Positions 16,203-24,250 of a stretch of 64,000 nucleotides of DNA are shown in pieces. The position numbers and the translations under genes are program-made. A model generated the notes under the pieces. It did no database searches. It saw only the letters and a list, made by a program, of their open reading frames with translations, and was not told the origin of the DNA. The stretch is from Clostridiales bacterium (GTDB lineage: Bacteria > Bacillota > Clostridia > Oscillospirales > Oscillospiraceae). The stretch is taken from contig SFGJ01000006.1 of NCBI GenBank assembly GCA_004557655.1, positions 1-64,000 of the forward strand, in the 5' to 3' direction. Position 1 is the stretch's first letter; each line of letters begins with the position of its first letter.

Positions 16203-17342
16203 TTATCGGATGCCCGCCACAAAGCAGGCAGGGTCTTTTTTCAGATGCGCGCGACCCCACCGCAGCATCTCCTCCACGCTGACACAGGAGGTGATGACGC
16301 CCTCTCCCCAGCGCTCCACAGTGACGCTCCGCAAAAACTCGTCCGGGCAGGCGGTGCGTACATAGTAGGGATGGGCCTCTGCGCTGTTAGATACGGCAGC
16401 AGGGGTCATAGTGCCCGTGTAGAATCCGACCTTGCCCGCCAAAATATCCAGACAGTCGCCCACAGCGTTGAAGGCGGTGGGATAGCGTCCGGCGCCCTGG
16501 CCAAAGAAGCTGTGGCGGCCGATCTTCTCACCACAGTAGGTGATGAGGTTGAAGTTTTTGGGTACGGCGGCCTCCAGCTCATGGCTGTCGATCAGGGTTG
16601 GCTCAATGTAGGCGCACACGCCCTCCTCGGCGGCTTTGGCAGTGGCCAAGAGCTTACACACGAAGCCATGGGCCTTGAATGCCTTAATGTCGCCGTCGGT
16701 GACAGTGCGGATGCCGAACATGGGGATGTCCTCCTCCCGGAGCAGAGCGTCAAAGGCGATGTTGGCGGAGATGGTCAGCTTGCGGCGGACATCGTCGCCG
16801 TCTATGTCCGCGGAGGGATCAGCCTCGGCATAGCCCAGCTCCTGTGCCTGCTTCAGAATGTCGGGGAAAGAAACAGGGGCAGCGTGCATAGCGTCCATGA
16901 TGAAGTTGGTGGTGCCGTTCATGATGCCGCCCAGCTCGGTGATGGCGTCCAGCCGCTTGCACCGTTCCAGATTGGTCAGCCACGGAATGCCCCCGCCTAC
17001 GGCGGCGGTGCAGCGCAGGGTCACACCGTTTTCCGATGCCAGCTTGACCAGCTCCGGGTAAAAGGCGCTGATGACCGCTTTGTTGGCGGTAACCACATGC
17101 TTGCCGGCGCCCAGCGCGGCGCAAATATACTCATAGGCCGGGTGCAGACCGCCCATGACCTCGATGACGATGCCGATAGTGGGATCGTCCGTGATGGCGG
17201 ATATATCCGTCACCGCCAAACCGCCCAGCTCCGGCCGTTCTCGCCGCACCAGCACCTTGGTGACGGTGAGATCCGTCCGCTCCGCGCAGAAATCTAAAAT
17301 TCCGCCGCCTACCACGCCGCAGCCCAGTAATCCAATGCTCAT
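16203..17342 (-). CDS. hom: homoserine dehydrogenase
   Basis: 379 residues from the ATG at 17342, chosen because MSIGLLGCGVVGGGI starts the Rossmann fold and a GGGGGTGG site precedes it; the frame is open 13 codons further up. Catalytic-domain features include IGIVIEVMGG, VVTANKA and AVGGGIPWLTNL, and the GINNGTTN-like region reads GGIMNGTTNFI. It reduces aspartate semialdehyde to homoserine, linking lysC-asd (29-31 kb) to thrB-thrC (26.6-29 kb). The C terminus after YYVRTACPD is only about 50 residues, so the usual ACT regulatory domain seems shortened or absent. Confidence 0.95.
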   Translation of the reverse strand: MSIGLLGCGVVGGGILDFCAERTDLTVTKVLVRRERPELGGLAVTDISAITDDPTIGIVIEVMGGLHPAYEYICAALGAGKHVVTANKAVISAFYPELVKLASENGVTLRCTAAVGGGIPWLTNLERCKRLDAITELGGIMNGTTNFIMDAMHAAPVSFPDILKQAQELGYAEADPSADIDGDDVRRKLTISANIAFDALLREEDIPMFGIRTVTDGDIKAFKAHGFVCKLLATAKAAEEGVCAYIEPTLIDSHELEAAVPKNFNLITYCGEKIGRHSFFGQGAGRYPTAFNAVGDCLDILAGKVGFYTGTMTPAAVSNSAEAHPYYVRTACPDEFLRSVTVERWGEGVITSCVSVEEMLRWGRAHLKKDPACFVAGIR

Positions 17343-17380
17343 AATAAAACCACCCCCGTAGGTTAAAATGGATTGTCCCA

Positions 17381-17409
17381 ATTCTACTCAAAACCGTTCC
17401 AAATGTCAA
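17381..17409 (-). promoter_or_regulatory. promoter of hom
   Basis: On the minus strand TTGACA (17409-17404), 17 bp, TAGAAT (17386-17381); leader of about 35 nt. Confidence 0.7.
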
Positions 17410-17514
17410 CAAATGAAAGTGCAAACTTAGACTTGTGCGCAAGACAATGGGCATTACAAGAAAGATGATACAAATTCATTTGAAAACAAGAGTTTAATAA
17501 TTTTTATTATTTAC

Positions 17515-17543
17515 TTGACAAGAGTGCGTATATACGCTATACT
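17515..17543 (+). promoter_or_regulatory. promoter with a palindromic operator in its spacer
   Basis: TTGACA (17515-17520), 17 bp, TATACT (17538-17543). The spacer's last 12 bp (17526-17537) are the perfect palindrome GCGTATATACGC, directly abutting the -10. A repressor bound there would block RNA polymerase. The downstream DUF2089 gene encodes a likely DNA-binding protein, so autoregulation is a natural guess. Confidence 0.7.
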
Positions 17544-17564
17544 TGGGCCAAAGGAGGGAACAAT

Positions 17565-18311
17565 ATGAAATTTTCCGGTCAATGTCCCGTGTGTGGGGAA
17601 CATCTGCACCTGGCCCGGTTGGCGTGCCCTGGGTGCAAGGCGGAGTTTCCTACAGATGAACCGCTTTTGCCCTACAATTACCTGTCCGAGGAAGATGCGC
17701 AGTTTTTGAAAACCTTTCTGGTTTGCCGCGGCAGCTTGAAGGATGTGCAAGCGCAAATGAATATTTCCTATCCCACTGCCAAGAAACGGCTGGAGGAACT
17801 GCTGCTGCGTTTAGGTTTATGCGGCGAGGACAAAAATGAGGAGGAAGTAGACATGAGTTTATTCAAAAAAACAGAGACAGCCAGCACAAAAGCATCGGAC
17901 ATCATTCGCAATAAGCTCTATGAAAACGACGGCAAGGCTACTGTGTGCTCTGTCAGCGGCAAGGCATATGTCATCAAGGCAAGCGGTGACGGGAAAACAT
18001 TCCTCTGCAATGAGCTGCCTATTAAGCCGCCTTTTTCCTATGAGGTTTTTGACTGCATTGTTGAGCTGCTGATTCGTGAGGGTGGCTCTGCCCGTAAAGG
18101 TATGGGGCGTAATTTCCGGCTGGGCGAGGGCAACTGTACCGAGGATACCGTTGTCGGCTATATTGGCGCACATTATTTTGGAGCCAACTACGGGACCTAT
18201 GTTTTCGACCCTGTGTTTGTGTTGGCCGCCGTGCTGGAGTGGGCCGGTATTGCCCGCAATGAGCGAGGGTATCTGTCCTTGACTGCGGACTATCTTGCAA
18301 AAGTACGATGA
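17565..18311 (+). CDS. DUF2089-type zinc-ribbon/helix-turn-helix protein with an extra C-terminal domain
   Basis: 248 residues. The N-terminal 85 residues match DUF2089: zinc ribbon C7, C10, C21, C24, then LSEEDAQFLKTFLVCRGSLKDVQAQMNISYPTAKKRLEELL, which looks like a helix-turn-helix. Residues about 97-248 form a second region I do not recognise, with short Gly-rich stretches (ARKGMGRNFRLGEG, GYIGAHYFGANYGTYVFD). An in-frame ATG at 17853 follows an excellent GAGGAGGAAG site, so the C-terminal 152 residues might also be made alone. Its promoter carries a palindromic operator. Codon use looks more AT rich than its neighbours. Confidence 0.75.
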   Translation: MKFSGQCPVCGEHLHLARLACPGCKAEFPTDEPLLPYNYLSEEDAQFLKTFLVCRGSLKDVQAQMNISYPTAKKRLEELLLRLGLCGEDKNEEEVDMSLFKKTETASTKASDIIRNKLYENDGKATVCSVSGKAYVIKASGDGKTFLCNELPIKPPFSYEVFDCIVELLIREGGSARKGMGRNFRLGEGNCTEDTVVGYIGAHYFGANYGTYVFDPVFVLAAVLEWAGIARNERGYLSLTADYLAKVR

Positions 18312-18335
18312 TCTCGTTTTTAGTTATCGTAGTGA

Positions 18336-18353
18336 TTTTGACAATTGTCAAAA
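18336..18353. promoter_or_regulatory. 18-bp perfect palindrome
   Basis: TTTTGACAATTGTCAAAA lies 25 bp after the DUF2089 stop and is followed by TTTTT. It could be a weak terminator with no true loop, or an operator; it has no promoter next to it. Confidence 0.4.
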
Positions 18354-18384
18354 TTTTTGAAAAGAATGATTTTTAGATGTAAGA

Positions 18385-18420
18385 AAACATCGCCACCGCA
18401 GTTGCAGTGGCGATGTTTTG
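18385..18420. terminator. terminator of trxA, also facing the DUF2089 gene
   Basis: AAAACATCGCCAC (18385-18397) pairs perfectly with 18408-18420, with A/T runs at both ends. The trxA stop is 17 bp away on the minus strand. Confidence 0.8.
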
Positions 18421-18436
18421 CTATATTCAATGATTT

Positions 18437-18748
18437 TTACCCGCGCACCAGCGCCAAAATCTCCTGCTCGCCCATGAGCCCGGCGGCGCGATTTACCACC
18501 TGTCCGCCCTTAAATACCAGCAGCGTGGGGATCACCTCGATGCCGTACCGTAGCGCCAGAGCCCGGCACTCGTCCACATTCACCTTCACGATCTGGAAGT
18601 CGTCGTATTTGGCGGCCATCTCCTCCAGCGTGGGGCCTAAAGCCCGGCAGGGACCGCACCAGGTAGCCCAAAAGTCAACCAAAACCGGCTTTTCGCTTTG
18701 CAGCACCGCCGCGTCAAAAGTATCATCCTTTGCGTGTACAATCGTCAT
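18437..18748 (-). CDS. trxA: thioredoxin
   Basis: 103 residues, the standard size. The active site WCGPCR has C31 and C34 after FWATW, and the cis-proline region reads GIEVIPTLLVFKGG. It reduces disulfides in cytoplasmic proteins using thioredoxin reductase, which is not in this window. It is monocistronic, with a GGAGG site before the ATG. Clostridia often have several thioredoxins, so it need not be the only one. Confidence 0.95.
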   Translation of the reverse strand: MTIVHAKDDTFDAAVLQSEKPVLVDFWATWCGPCRALGPTLEEMAAKYDDFQIVKVNVDECRALALRYGIEVIPTLLVFKGGQVVNRAAGLMGEQEILALVRG

Positions 18749-18970
18749 CGCAAATGCCTCCTTTAGTTTCTCTATCCTACCTCATGTTATATATGAAAAT
18801 ACAGAATCCGCAGTGATAAATGCAACAAAACCCAAAATTTGCCGTGAAAAAACGCACCATCGCCCACGCCCTGCTTGCACCGCACCCGCCGCCGGGCATC
18901 TGCTGCACCTCTTGCAAAAACCCGTTATTGCGAAGCCAGTGCGCACACTGGCTGTGGCAATCCGTACTGC
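18749..18970 (+). other. intergenic region upstream of trxA
   Basis: About 220 bp with no credible gene. It should hold the trxA promoter on the minus strand (TATA-rich stretch at 18785-18796), but no clear -35 was seen. The rest, cytosine rich on the plus strand, shows nothing I can name. Confidence 0.4.
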
Positions 18971-18972
18971 CT

Positions 18973-19011
18973 CAAAAAAGCACAGCGGGCCAGGTTTAAC
19001 CCCGCCCGCTG
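18973..19011 (-). terminator. terminator of the acyltransferase/acyl-CoA ligase/YheO operon
   Basis: On the minus strand CAGCGGGC (19011-19004) pairs with GCCCGCTG (18990-18983), then TGCTTTTTTG. It lies 33 bp after the stop of the YheO-like gene. Confidence 0.75.
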
Positions 19012-19043
19012 CGCCGAATTATTTGTTGTAAAGGGAAACCCCG

Positions 19044-19742
19044 TCACTTCCCGCTGCGGTTGTTGAGCTTGCCCAGATAGCGGTAAATACTGGCCTCGGA
19101 GCTGTGCAGCTCCTTTGCCACGAAGCTCACGGAGCCTTTGAGCAGGAATACGCCCTTGCGGTCCAATATCTCCATAATCTCCATCTTCTCGTCCTGGTTC
19201 AGACGGTCCACATCCACGGGATAGTTTGCCACCACCGAGGAAACGATGCTGGCGGTGGCTCCGGCGATGGAGGTGGGGAAGCCATGCTCCTGGGAAGATA
19301 CCGAGGGGTCGTTTTCATCCACGATGAGGCTGGTACCGCTGGGTTCGCTGGGGGTCAGCACCGCACTGCACAGGTCTTTCACCTGCTTGGAAAGCGCTTC
19401 GTAGCGGCTGCTGTCAAAGTTGATGCACAGCAGGCCCACTACGCTGCCGGTGCGGTCCTTGATGAACATACTGTTGGAGTGCATCTTCTTTCCGGTGACA
19501 GAGGTACTTTCAAAGGACAGCACATAGTCCTGGGTCTCATACAGACGACCGGAGAGGAACTCCAGCATTTTGTTGCTCAGGGGCGACCCGAGATGGCGGC
19601 CTGTCAGGTTGCCGTTGGAAATCGCAATGATCTGGTTGGAATCCTCCGTCAGCTCATGGAGCGCCACCTCAAAATCCGGGCCGAGAATGTGGCCCAGAAA
19701 GTCCACCAGCAGCGTGTAATGCCGCCGAATCTCTTTATCCAT
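19044..19742 (-). CDS. YheO-like PAS-domain transcriptional regulator
   Basis: 232 residues. The N-terminal half matches the YheO-like PAS domain (LGHILGPDFEVALHELTEDSNQIIAISNGNLTGRHLGSPLS, then MFIKDRTGSVVGLLCINFD). The C-terminal 60 residues form a helix-turn-helix of the DauR type (KMEIMEILDRKGVFLLKGSVSFVAKELHSSEASIYRYL). DauR relatives sense a metabolite and regulate nearby catabolic genes. It is the last gene of a three-gene operon, 33 bp after the ligase, with a GGAGGAAG site. The likely target is its own operon, whose promoter is flanked by inverted repeat arms (22434-22490). Confidence 0.85.
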   Translation of the reverse strand: MDKEIRRHYTLLVDFLGHILGPDFEVALHELTEDSNQIIAISNGNLTGRHLGSPLSNKMLEFLSGRLYETQDYVLSFESTSVTGKKMHSNSMFIKDRTGSVVGLLCINFDSSRYEALSKQVKDLCSAVLTPSEPSGTSLIVDENDPSVSSQEHGFPTSIAGATASIVSSVVANYPVDVDRLNQDEKMEIMEILDRKGVFLLKGSVSFVAKELHSSEASIYRYLGKLNNRSGK

Positions 19743-19775
19743 ACAATCTTCCTCCTCCTGCTCTTCGGATGCGGA

Positions 19776-21524
19776 TTACTCTTGCTCTGCGGAGTCTGAA
19801 GCTGCGCTTTCGGCGGCCTTGATTCGCTGGAGCTCTTCCTCCTCCAGCACCCGATAGGCCACCTTGCCCACCAGGGTCTTGGGCAGCTCGTCACGAAACT
19901 CGATGTCGTAGGGCATGGCATACTTGGCGATGTGCTTGCGGCAATATGCCAGCAGCTCCTCCCGGGTGGCGTCGCTTGCCTCCACACCGGGCTTGAGCAT
20001 GACAAACGCCTTCACCTTCTGCATCCGGTAGGTGTCCGGCACACCGATGACGCAGCTCATCTGCACAAACTCGTGGGCGTCCAGAATATTTTCGATCTGG
20101 CCGGGATATACATTGTAGCCCGAGGAGATGATCATCCGCTTGGCGCGGCCCCGGAAATAGATGAAGCCCTCGCTGTCCATGGTGCCCAGGTCGCCGGTAT
20201 AGACCCATGTCAGCCCGTCGTTGTGGGTACGCAGAGTCTCGGCCGTCTCCTGGGGGTGGTTCATGTATTCCTTCATCACGGTGGGGCCTGCCAGAAGGAT
20301 CTCGCCCTCCTCGCCGTAGGGGAGCTCCTCATCGGTGCCGGGCTTCACGATCTTGATGTAGGTGTCGGGGAAGGGCAGGCCGATGGAGCCCTCCTTATAC
20401 ATATTCACCGGGGTCAGGCAGCAGGCGGTGACGGTCTCGGTGGTGCCGTAGCCTTCCCGCACCTGAATGACAGCGTGGTGGTCGTAGAGAAACTTGTCGA
20501 ACTTCTTCTTCAGCTCAATGGACAGGCTATCGCCGCCGGAGAAAACACCCTTGAGGCTGGAGAGATCGGCATTGCCCATACTGGGCAGCCGCAGCAGGGC
20601 CTCGTATAGAGTGGGAACACCCGCGATAAAATTGCACTTGTACTTCACGATCTGCTTGGCATAGCTCTTGGCGGTGAAGCGGGGGATCAGAATGCAGCGG
20701 CCGCCGCTGGCCAGCATGGAGTGCACGCAAACGCCCAGACCGAACCCGTGGAACAGAGGCATCGCGGCCAGCATCCGGTCACCGGGACGGAACATGGGGT
20801 TGGTGGCGATGATCTGCTTGGACAGAGCATTGAAGTTTCCGTTGGTAAGTACGATGCCCTTGGTAGTGCCGGTGGTGCCACCGGAATATAGGATCACGGC
20901 GGGGTCGTCCGCCTTGCGGTCCACCCGGAAATTCTTGTAGAAACAGTGGCGGCTGAGATCCATGAACTCCTTCCACCGGATGACGGGAGCGTCCTCGGGG
21001 ATCTTCTGGATCTTTCGGCCCTCGGTAAGCATATAGCCCGCCCGGACAGGCTGGCTCAGGGCATCCTTCACGGAAGCGATGATGATGTTAACGATGCCGG
21101 TGTTCTGGCGGATGTGTTCAAACTTGTTGTAGAACTGATCCAGAGTAATGGCCGTGACGGAATTGGATTCATTGAGATAAAACTCAATCTCCTTTTCCGC
21201 GGACAGAGGATGGATCATGTTGGCGATGCCCCCCACCAGGTTCACGGCGTAGAACATATAGATAGCCTGGGGGCAGTTGGGCATGGCGATGGTGATCCGG
21301 TCGCCGGCGCGGATGCCCAGTACCTTCAGGCTGCGTGCGCAGCGCTCGATCTCCTGGATCATCTTCCGATAGGTGGTGGACTTGCCCATAAAGTCAAAGG
21401 CGATGTTGTTGGGATACTCCTTGGCTACCATCTCCAGAGCCTGGAACATGGACCCGCCAAAATACTCCAGATGCATGGGTACATCTCCCATATGGGCTGC
21501 CCAGGGTGTTTTCACTTCACTCAT
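19776..21524 (-). CDS. AMP-forming acyl-CoA ligase (fatty acid or related carboxylate)
   Basis: 582 residues of the ANL superfamily. Motifs: phosphate loop YSGGTTGTTKG (about 218-228), GYGTTETVTACC, hinge YTGDLGTMDSEGFIYFRGRAKRMIISSGYNVYP and catalytic lysine in PKTLVGKVAYR. It would activate a carboxylic acid through an acyl-adenylate to acyl-CoA. The length and the PLFHGFGLG segment fit medium/long-chain ligases, but the substrate is inferred. It overlaps the upstream E2-like gene by 8 bp, so both are translated together. The C-terminal tail after VLEEEELQRI is acidic and low in complexity. Confidence 0.88.
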   Translation of the reverse strand: MSEVKTPWAAHMGDVPMHLEYFGGSMFQALEMVAKEYPNNIAFDFMGKSTTYRKMIQEIERCARSLKVLGIRAGDRITIAMPNCPQAIYMFYAVNLVGGIANMIHPLSAEKEIEFYLNESNSVTAITLDQFYNKFEHIRQNTGIVNIIIASVKDALSQPVRAGYMLTEGRKIQKIPEDAPVIRWKEFMDLSRHCFYKNFRVDRKADDPAVILYSGGTTGTTKGIVLTNGNFNALSKQIIATNPMFRPGDRMLAAMPLFHGFGLGVCVHSMLASGGRCILIPRFTAKSYAKQIVKYKCNFIAGVPTLYEALLRLPSMGNADLSSLKGVFSGGDSLSIELKKKFDKFLYDHHAVIQVREGYGTTETVTACCLTPVNMYKEGSIGLPFPDTYIKIVKPGTDEELPYGEEGEILLAGPTVMKEYMNHPQETAETLRTHNDGLTWVYTGDLGTMDSEGFIYFRGRAKRMIISSGYNVYPGQIENILDAHEFVQMSCVIGVPDTYRMQKVKAFVMLKPGVEASDATREELLAYCRKHIAKYAMPYDIEFRDELPKTLVGKVAYRVLEEEELQRIKAAESAASDSAEQE

Positions 21525-22392
21525 ACTGCACTTCCTCCTTCATAGCCTTTTCCAGCTCCTGCGGATGCTCCAGCAGGTACTTCAGCAGCCGGACGGATTT
21601 GGAATAGTAATACCCGTCGGCCAGACGCTCGTCGATGGTCAGTCCCAGATCCAGTGTTTCCCGCATGGAGGCGTTGCCCTGGGCGTCGAACACTGGCCGC
21701 ACGGCTTTCTCTCCGATGATGCAGAACAGGGAGCAGGTGCCCCAGTTGGTCAGATGGTGATAGCCGCACTTGAGTTTAATGGAGCCAAGATTGGAGATGA
21801 CCACGGAGCTGTAATAGGGATCGGTGGCGATCATGTCCTTGGGCACCCAGCCGTGCTTATCCAGGAACATGATAAACTTCACGGCGGTTTTTCCCACCCA
21901 GCGGGGGAGCTTATTGAGAATGTCCATGCTCTCCGTGGAAGAATCCACCTTGTCGCTGCGGCACTCCGTCACCTGGGAGCGGATATACTCGTGCACATCC
22001 CGCAGGGTGAAGTTGTCCTTCCCGTGCAGGAAGGCAAGAGCCTCGGCCCCTTTGTCAGAGAACTGCTTTTTCACCACAAAGGCGGCGGAAACCTCATTGC
22101 GCTGGTAGAAATTGCTGTTGACGATGAAACGGTTCAGCTTGGGCCGCAGCGTGATGGCCTTGATCAGGGCGGCAACAACAATGTGGAACATGGTGTAGGG
22201 GAATTCCTTTTCCTCTGCGTTTAGCCTGGCCAGATACTCGTTCATGGCTGTCAGGTCCACCCGCAGGGATATGTAAGCCTCATTGTCGCAGCGGTTGGGA
22301 TAGAGAATGCCGGTGATGAAGTGCAGGGAATCCAGCTCCCGCAGCAGGCGCCCGTCCCGTCGGTCGCCCCGGCGCTTTTTTTGTGTATCCAT
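21517..22392 (-). CDS. E2/chloramphenicol-acetyltransferase-fold protein, catalytic domain only
   Basis: 291 residues resembling the catalytic domain of 2-oxoacid dehydrogenase E2 but without lipoyl or subunit-binding domains. Family features are FPYTMFHIVVAALIKAI, SSVVISNLGSI and the C-terminal LDLGLTIDERLADGYYY. The canonical active site HxxxDG reads ERLADG, so the catalytic histidine is replaced by glutamate while the DG is kept. Either acyl transfer works differently or the protein binds rather than catalyses. It is the first gene of an operon with an acyl-CoA ligase and a regulator, which suggests a role with acyl-CoA. No E1 or E3 genes are nearby. Confidence 0.75.
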   Translation of the reverse strand: MDTQKKRRGDRRDGRLLRELDSLHFITGILYPNRCDNEAYISLRVDLTAMNEYLARLNAEEKEFPYTMFHIVVAALIKAITLRPKLNRFIVNSNFYQRNEVSAAFVVKKQFSDKGAEALAFLHGKDNFTLRDVHEYIRSQVTECRSDKVDSSTESMDILNKLPRWVGKTAVKFIMFLDKHGWVPKDMIATDPYYSSVVISNLGSIKLKCGYHHLTNWGTCSLFCIIGEKAVRPVFDAQGNASMRETLDLGLTIDERLADGYYYSKSVRLLKYLLEHPQELEKAMKEEVQYE

Positions 22393-22433
22393 TTTGTCTC
22401 CTGTTCTTTTTTTGACTGATAATAATTTTTTCC

Positions 22434-22490
22434 CACTATAAAATGTAGTATAGCAAATTCCAAATTGTTTTTCCAGTATTTTTTATAGTG
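22434..22490 (-). promoter_or_regulatory. promoter flanked by inverted repeat arms, acyltransferase operon
   Basis: On the minus strand a TATACT -10 (22452-22447) with an upstream TGC, and a weak TGGAAA -35 (22475-22470). CACTATAAAA (22434-22443) and TTTTATAGTG (22481-22490) are perfect 10-bp inverted arms sitting on either side of this promoter. They could be paired operators for the YheO-like regulator. Confidence 0.5.
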
Positions 22491-22584
22491 ATTTCGAAAA
22501 AAGAGATATCTGCTGTTTTTATAAAAGAATCGGTCACTGTGCGACCGGCGTGCAGCATGGGCTGTGGCGATCCGTTCCCACACG
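22491..22584 (+). other. intergenic spacer between the acyltransferase promoter and the asnS terminator
   Basis: Non-coding DNA with no feature I can identify beyond the flanking operator arm and terminator. A GTGCGACCGGCGTGCAGC patch has no clear partner. Confidence 0.35.
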
Positions 22585-22624
22585 AAAAAAAGGAGGACCC
22601 TGCCGCCCGGCAGAGTCCTCCTTT
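22584..22624 (-). terminator. terminator of asnS
   Basis: A 17-bp stem with one mismatch (22588-22604 with 22608-22624) is followed on the minus strand by seven T residues. Confidence 0.85.
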
Positions 22625-22696
22625 GCTATAAAAGTCTCACAGGGATAGCATCCGCAGATGGGAAAAATACCTATTAGACTGCCATCCCTTCGTTTT

Positions 22697-24091
22697 TTAA
22701 AAGTCGGCGTTGCCCACGGTGCGGGGATGCAGCTCCACATCCCGGATGTTGCTCACACCGGTCAGATACATGACCATCCGCTCAAAGCCCAGGCCGAAGC
22801 CCGCGTGCTTGCAGGAGCCGTAGCGCCGCAGGTCGCAGTACCACCAGTAATCCTCGGGGTTCATGCCCAGATCCCGGATGCGCTTCTCCAGCACCTCCAG
22901 CCGCTCTTCGCGCTGGCTGCCGCCCACGATCTCGCCGATGCCCGGCACCAGGCAGTCCGCTGCGGCTACGGTCTTGCCGTCGTCGTTCATGCGCATATAG
23001 AAGGCCTTGATCTCGGCAGGATAGTCGGTGACGAACACTGGGCGCTGAAATATCTGTTCCGTCAGGAACCTCTCATGCTCCGTCTGCAGATCGGTGCCCC
23101 AGCTTACCTTGAAGTCAAAGCGGTCGTTGTTCTTCTTGAGGATCTCCACCGCCTCGGTGTAGCTGATGCGTCCGAAGTCGCTGGAGGCCACATGCTCCAG
23201 CCGCTCCTTCAGCCCCTTATCCACAAAGCTGTTGAAGAACTCGATTTCCTGGGGACACTTTTCCAGCACGCTCCTGATGATATACTTGATCATGGCCTCA
23301 GCCACATCCATGTCACCGGCCAGATCGGTGAAGGCCATCTCCGGCTCGATCATCCAGAATTCTGCGGCATGGCGCTGGGTGTTGGAATTTTCTGCCCGGA
23401 AGGTGGGACCGAAGGTATACACATCGCCGAAGGCCATGGCGAAGTTTTCGGCATTGAGCTGGCCGGAAACGGTGAGGCTGGTCTTCTTGCCGAAGAAGTC
23501 CTGGCTGTAATCCACCTGCCCGTCCTCGGTCCTGGGCACATTGTCCAGATCCAGTGTGGTCACCTGGAACATTTCGCCTGCGCCCTCGCAGTCAGAGCCG
23601 GTGATGATGGGGGTCTGCACGTATACAAAGCCCCTCTGCTGGAAAAACTCATGCACGGCGTAAGCTGCCACGGAGCGCACACGGAAGGTGGCAGAGAAAA
23701 GGTTGGTCCGGGGCCGCAGATGCTGGATGGTCCGCAGGAACTCCACGCTGTGGCGCTTTTTCTGCAGGGGATAATCCGGAGCGGACTTGCCCTCCACTTC
23801 CACGCTGGCTGCCTTCACCTCCAGAGGCTGCTTGGCCTCCGGGGTCAGCACCACAGTGCCTCGGACGATGAGAGCGGCGCCCACATTCTGCCCGGCGATC
23901 TCCTTATAATTGTCCAGCACGGATGCGTCCAGCACCACCTGCAGGTTCTTAAAGCAGGAGCCGTCATTCAGCTCCACAAAGCCAAAGCCCTTCATATCCC
24001 GGATGGTGCGTGCCCAGCCGCATACCACCACTTCCTTGCCGCCCAGGCTCTCACTGTCGGCAAACAGGGCGGCGATTCTCATTCGATCCAT
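22697..24091 (-). CDS. asnS: asparagine--tRNA ligase
   Basis: 464 residues, the normal length for class IIb AsnRS. An N-terminal OB fold ([33 protein letters not shown]) binds the anticodon. The class II core has [23 protein letters not shown], motif 2 [28 protein letters not shown] and motif 3 [28 protein letters not shown]. It charges tRNA-Asn with asparagine. It is monocistronic with its own promoter and terminator. The start is at MDRMRI; using the second Met would cost three residues. Confidence 0.97.
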   Translation of the reverse strand: MDRMRIAALFADSESLGGKEVVVCGWARTIRDMKGFGFVELNDGSCFKNLQVVLDASVLDNYKEIAGQNVGAALIVRGTVVLTPEAKQPLEVKAASVEVEGKSAPDYPLQKKRHSVEFLRTIQHLRPRTNLFSATFRVRSVAAYAVHEFFQQRGFVYVQTPIITGSDCEGAGEMFQVTTLDLDNVPRTEDGQVDYSQDFFGKKTSLTVSGQLNAENFAMAFGDVYTFGPTFRAENSNTQRHAAEFWMIEPEMAFTDLAGDMDVAEAMIKYIIRSVLEKCPQEIEFFNSFVDKGLKERLEHVASSDFGRISYTEAVEILKKNNDRFDFKVSWGTDLQTEHERFLTEQIFQRPVFVTDYPAEIKAFYMRMNDDGKTVAAADCLVPGIGEIVGGSQREERLEVLEKRIRDLGMNPEDYWWYCDLRRYGSCKHAGFGLGFERMVMYLTGVSNIRDVELHPRTVGNADF

Positions 24092-24135
24092 AGTTATGAT
24101 CCACCTTTGCTTGTGTTATTTTTACAGTATGTATC

Positions 24136-24164
24136 ATTATAGACGCATTTTTCCGGTTTGGCAA
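24136..24164 (-). promoter_or_regulatory. promoter of asnS
   Basis: On the minus strand TTGCCA (24164-24159), 17 bp, TATAAT (24141-24136). The leader is about 40 nt, too short for a T-box riboswitch. Confidence 0.7.
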
Positions 24165-24250
24165 TATTTTTCCTCTTGACAAGGAGAAAGAAGTGTGCGA
24201 ATATAAGCATAAGATTAGAAAGTAAGGTTTTGCTTATGAAAGGAGAAGCC

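Noticed and set aside
24092..24135. T-box leader for asnS
   Set aside because: The leader is about 40 nt and lacks the T-box sequence and terminator.
22658..24142. A 494-codon open frame antisense to asnS
   Set aside because: asnS motifs are all present on the minus strand; the plus frame has no recognisable domain.
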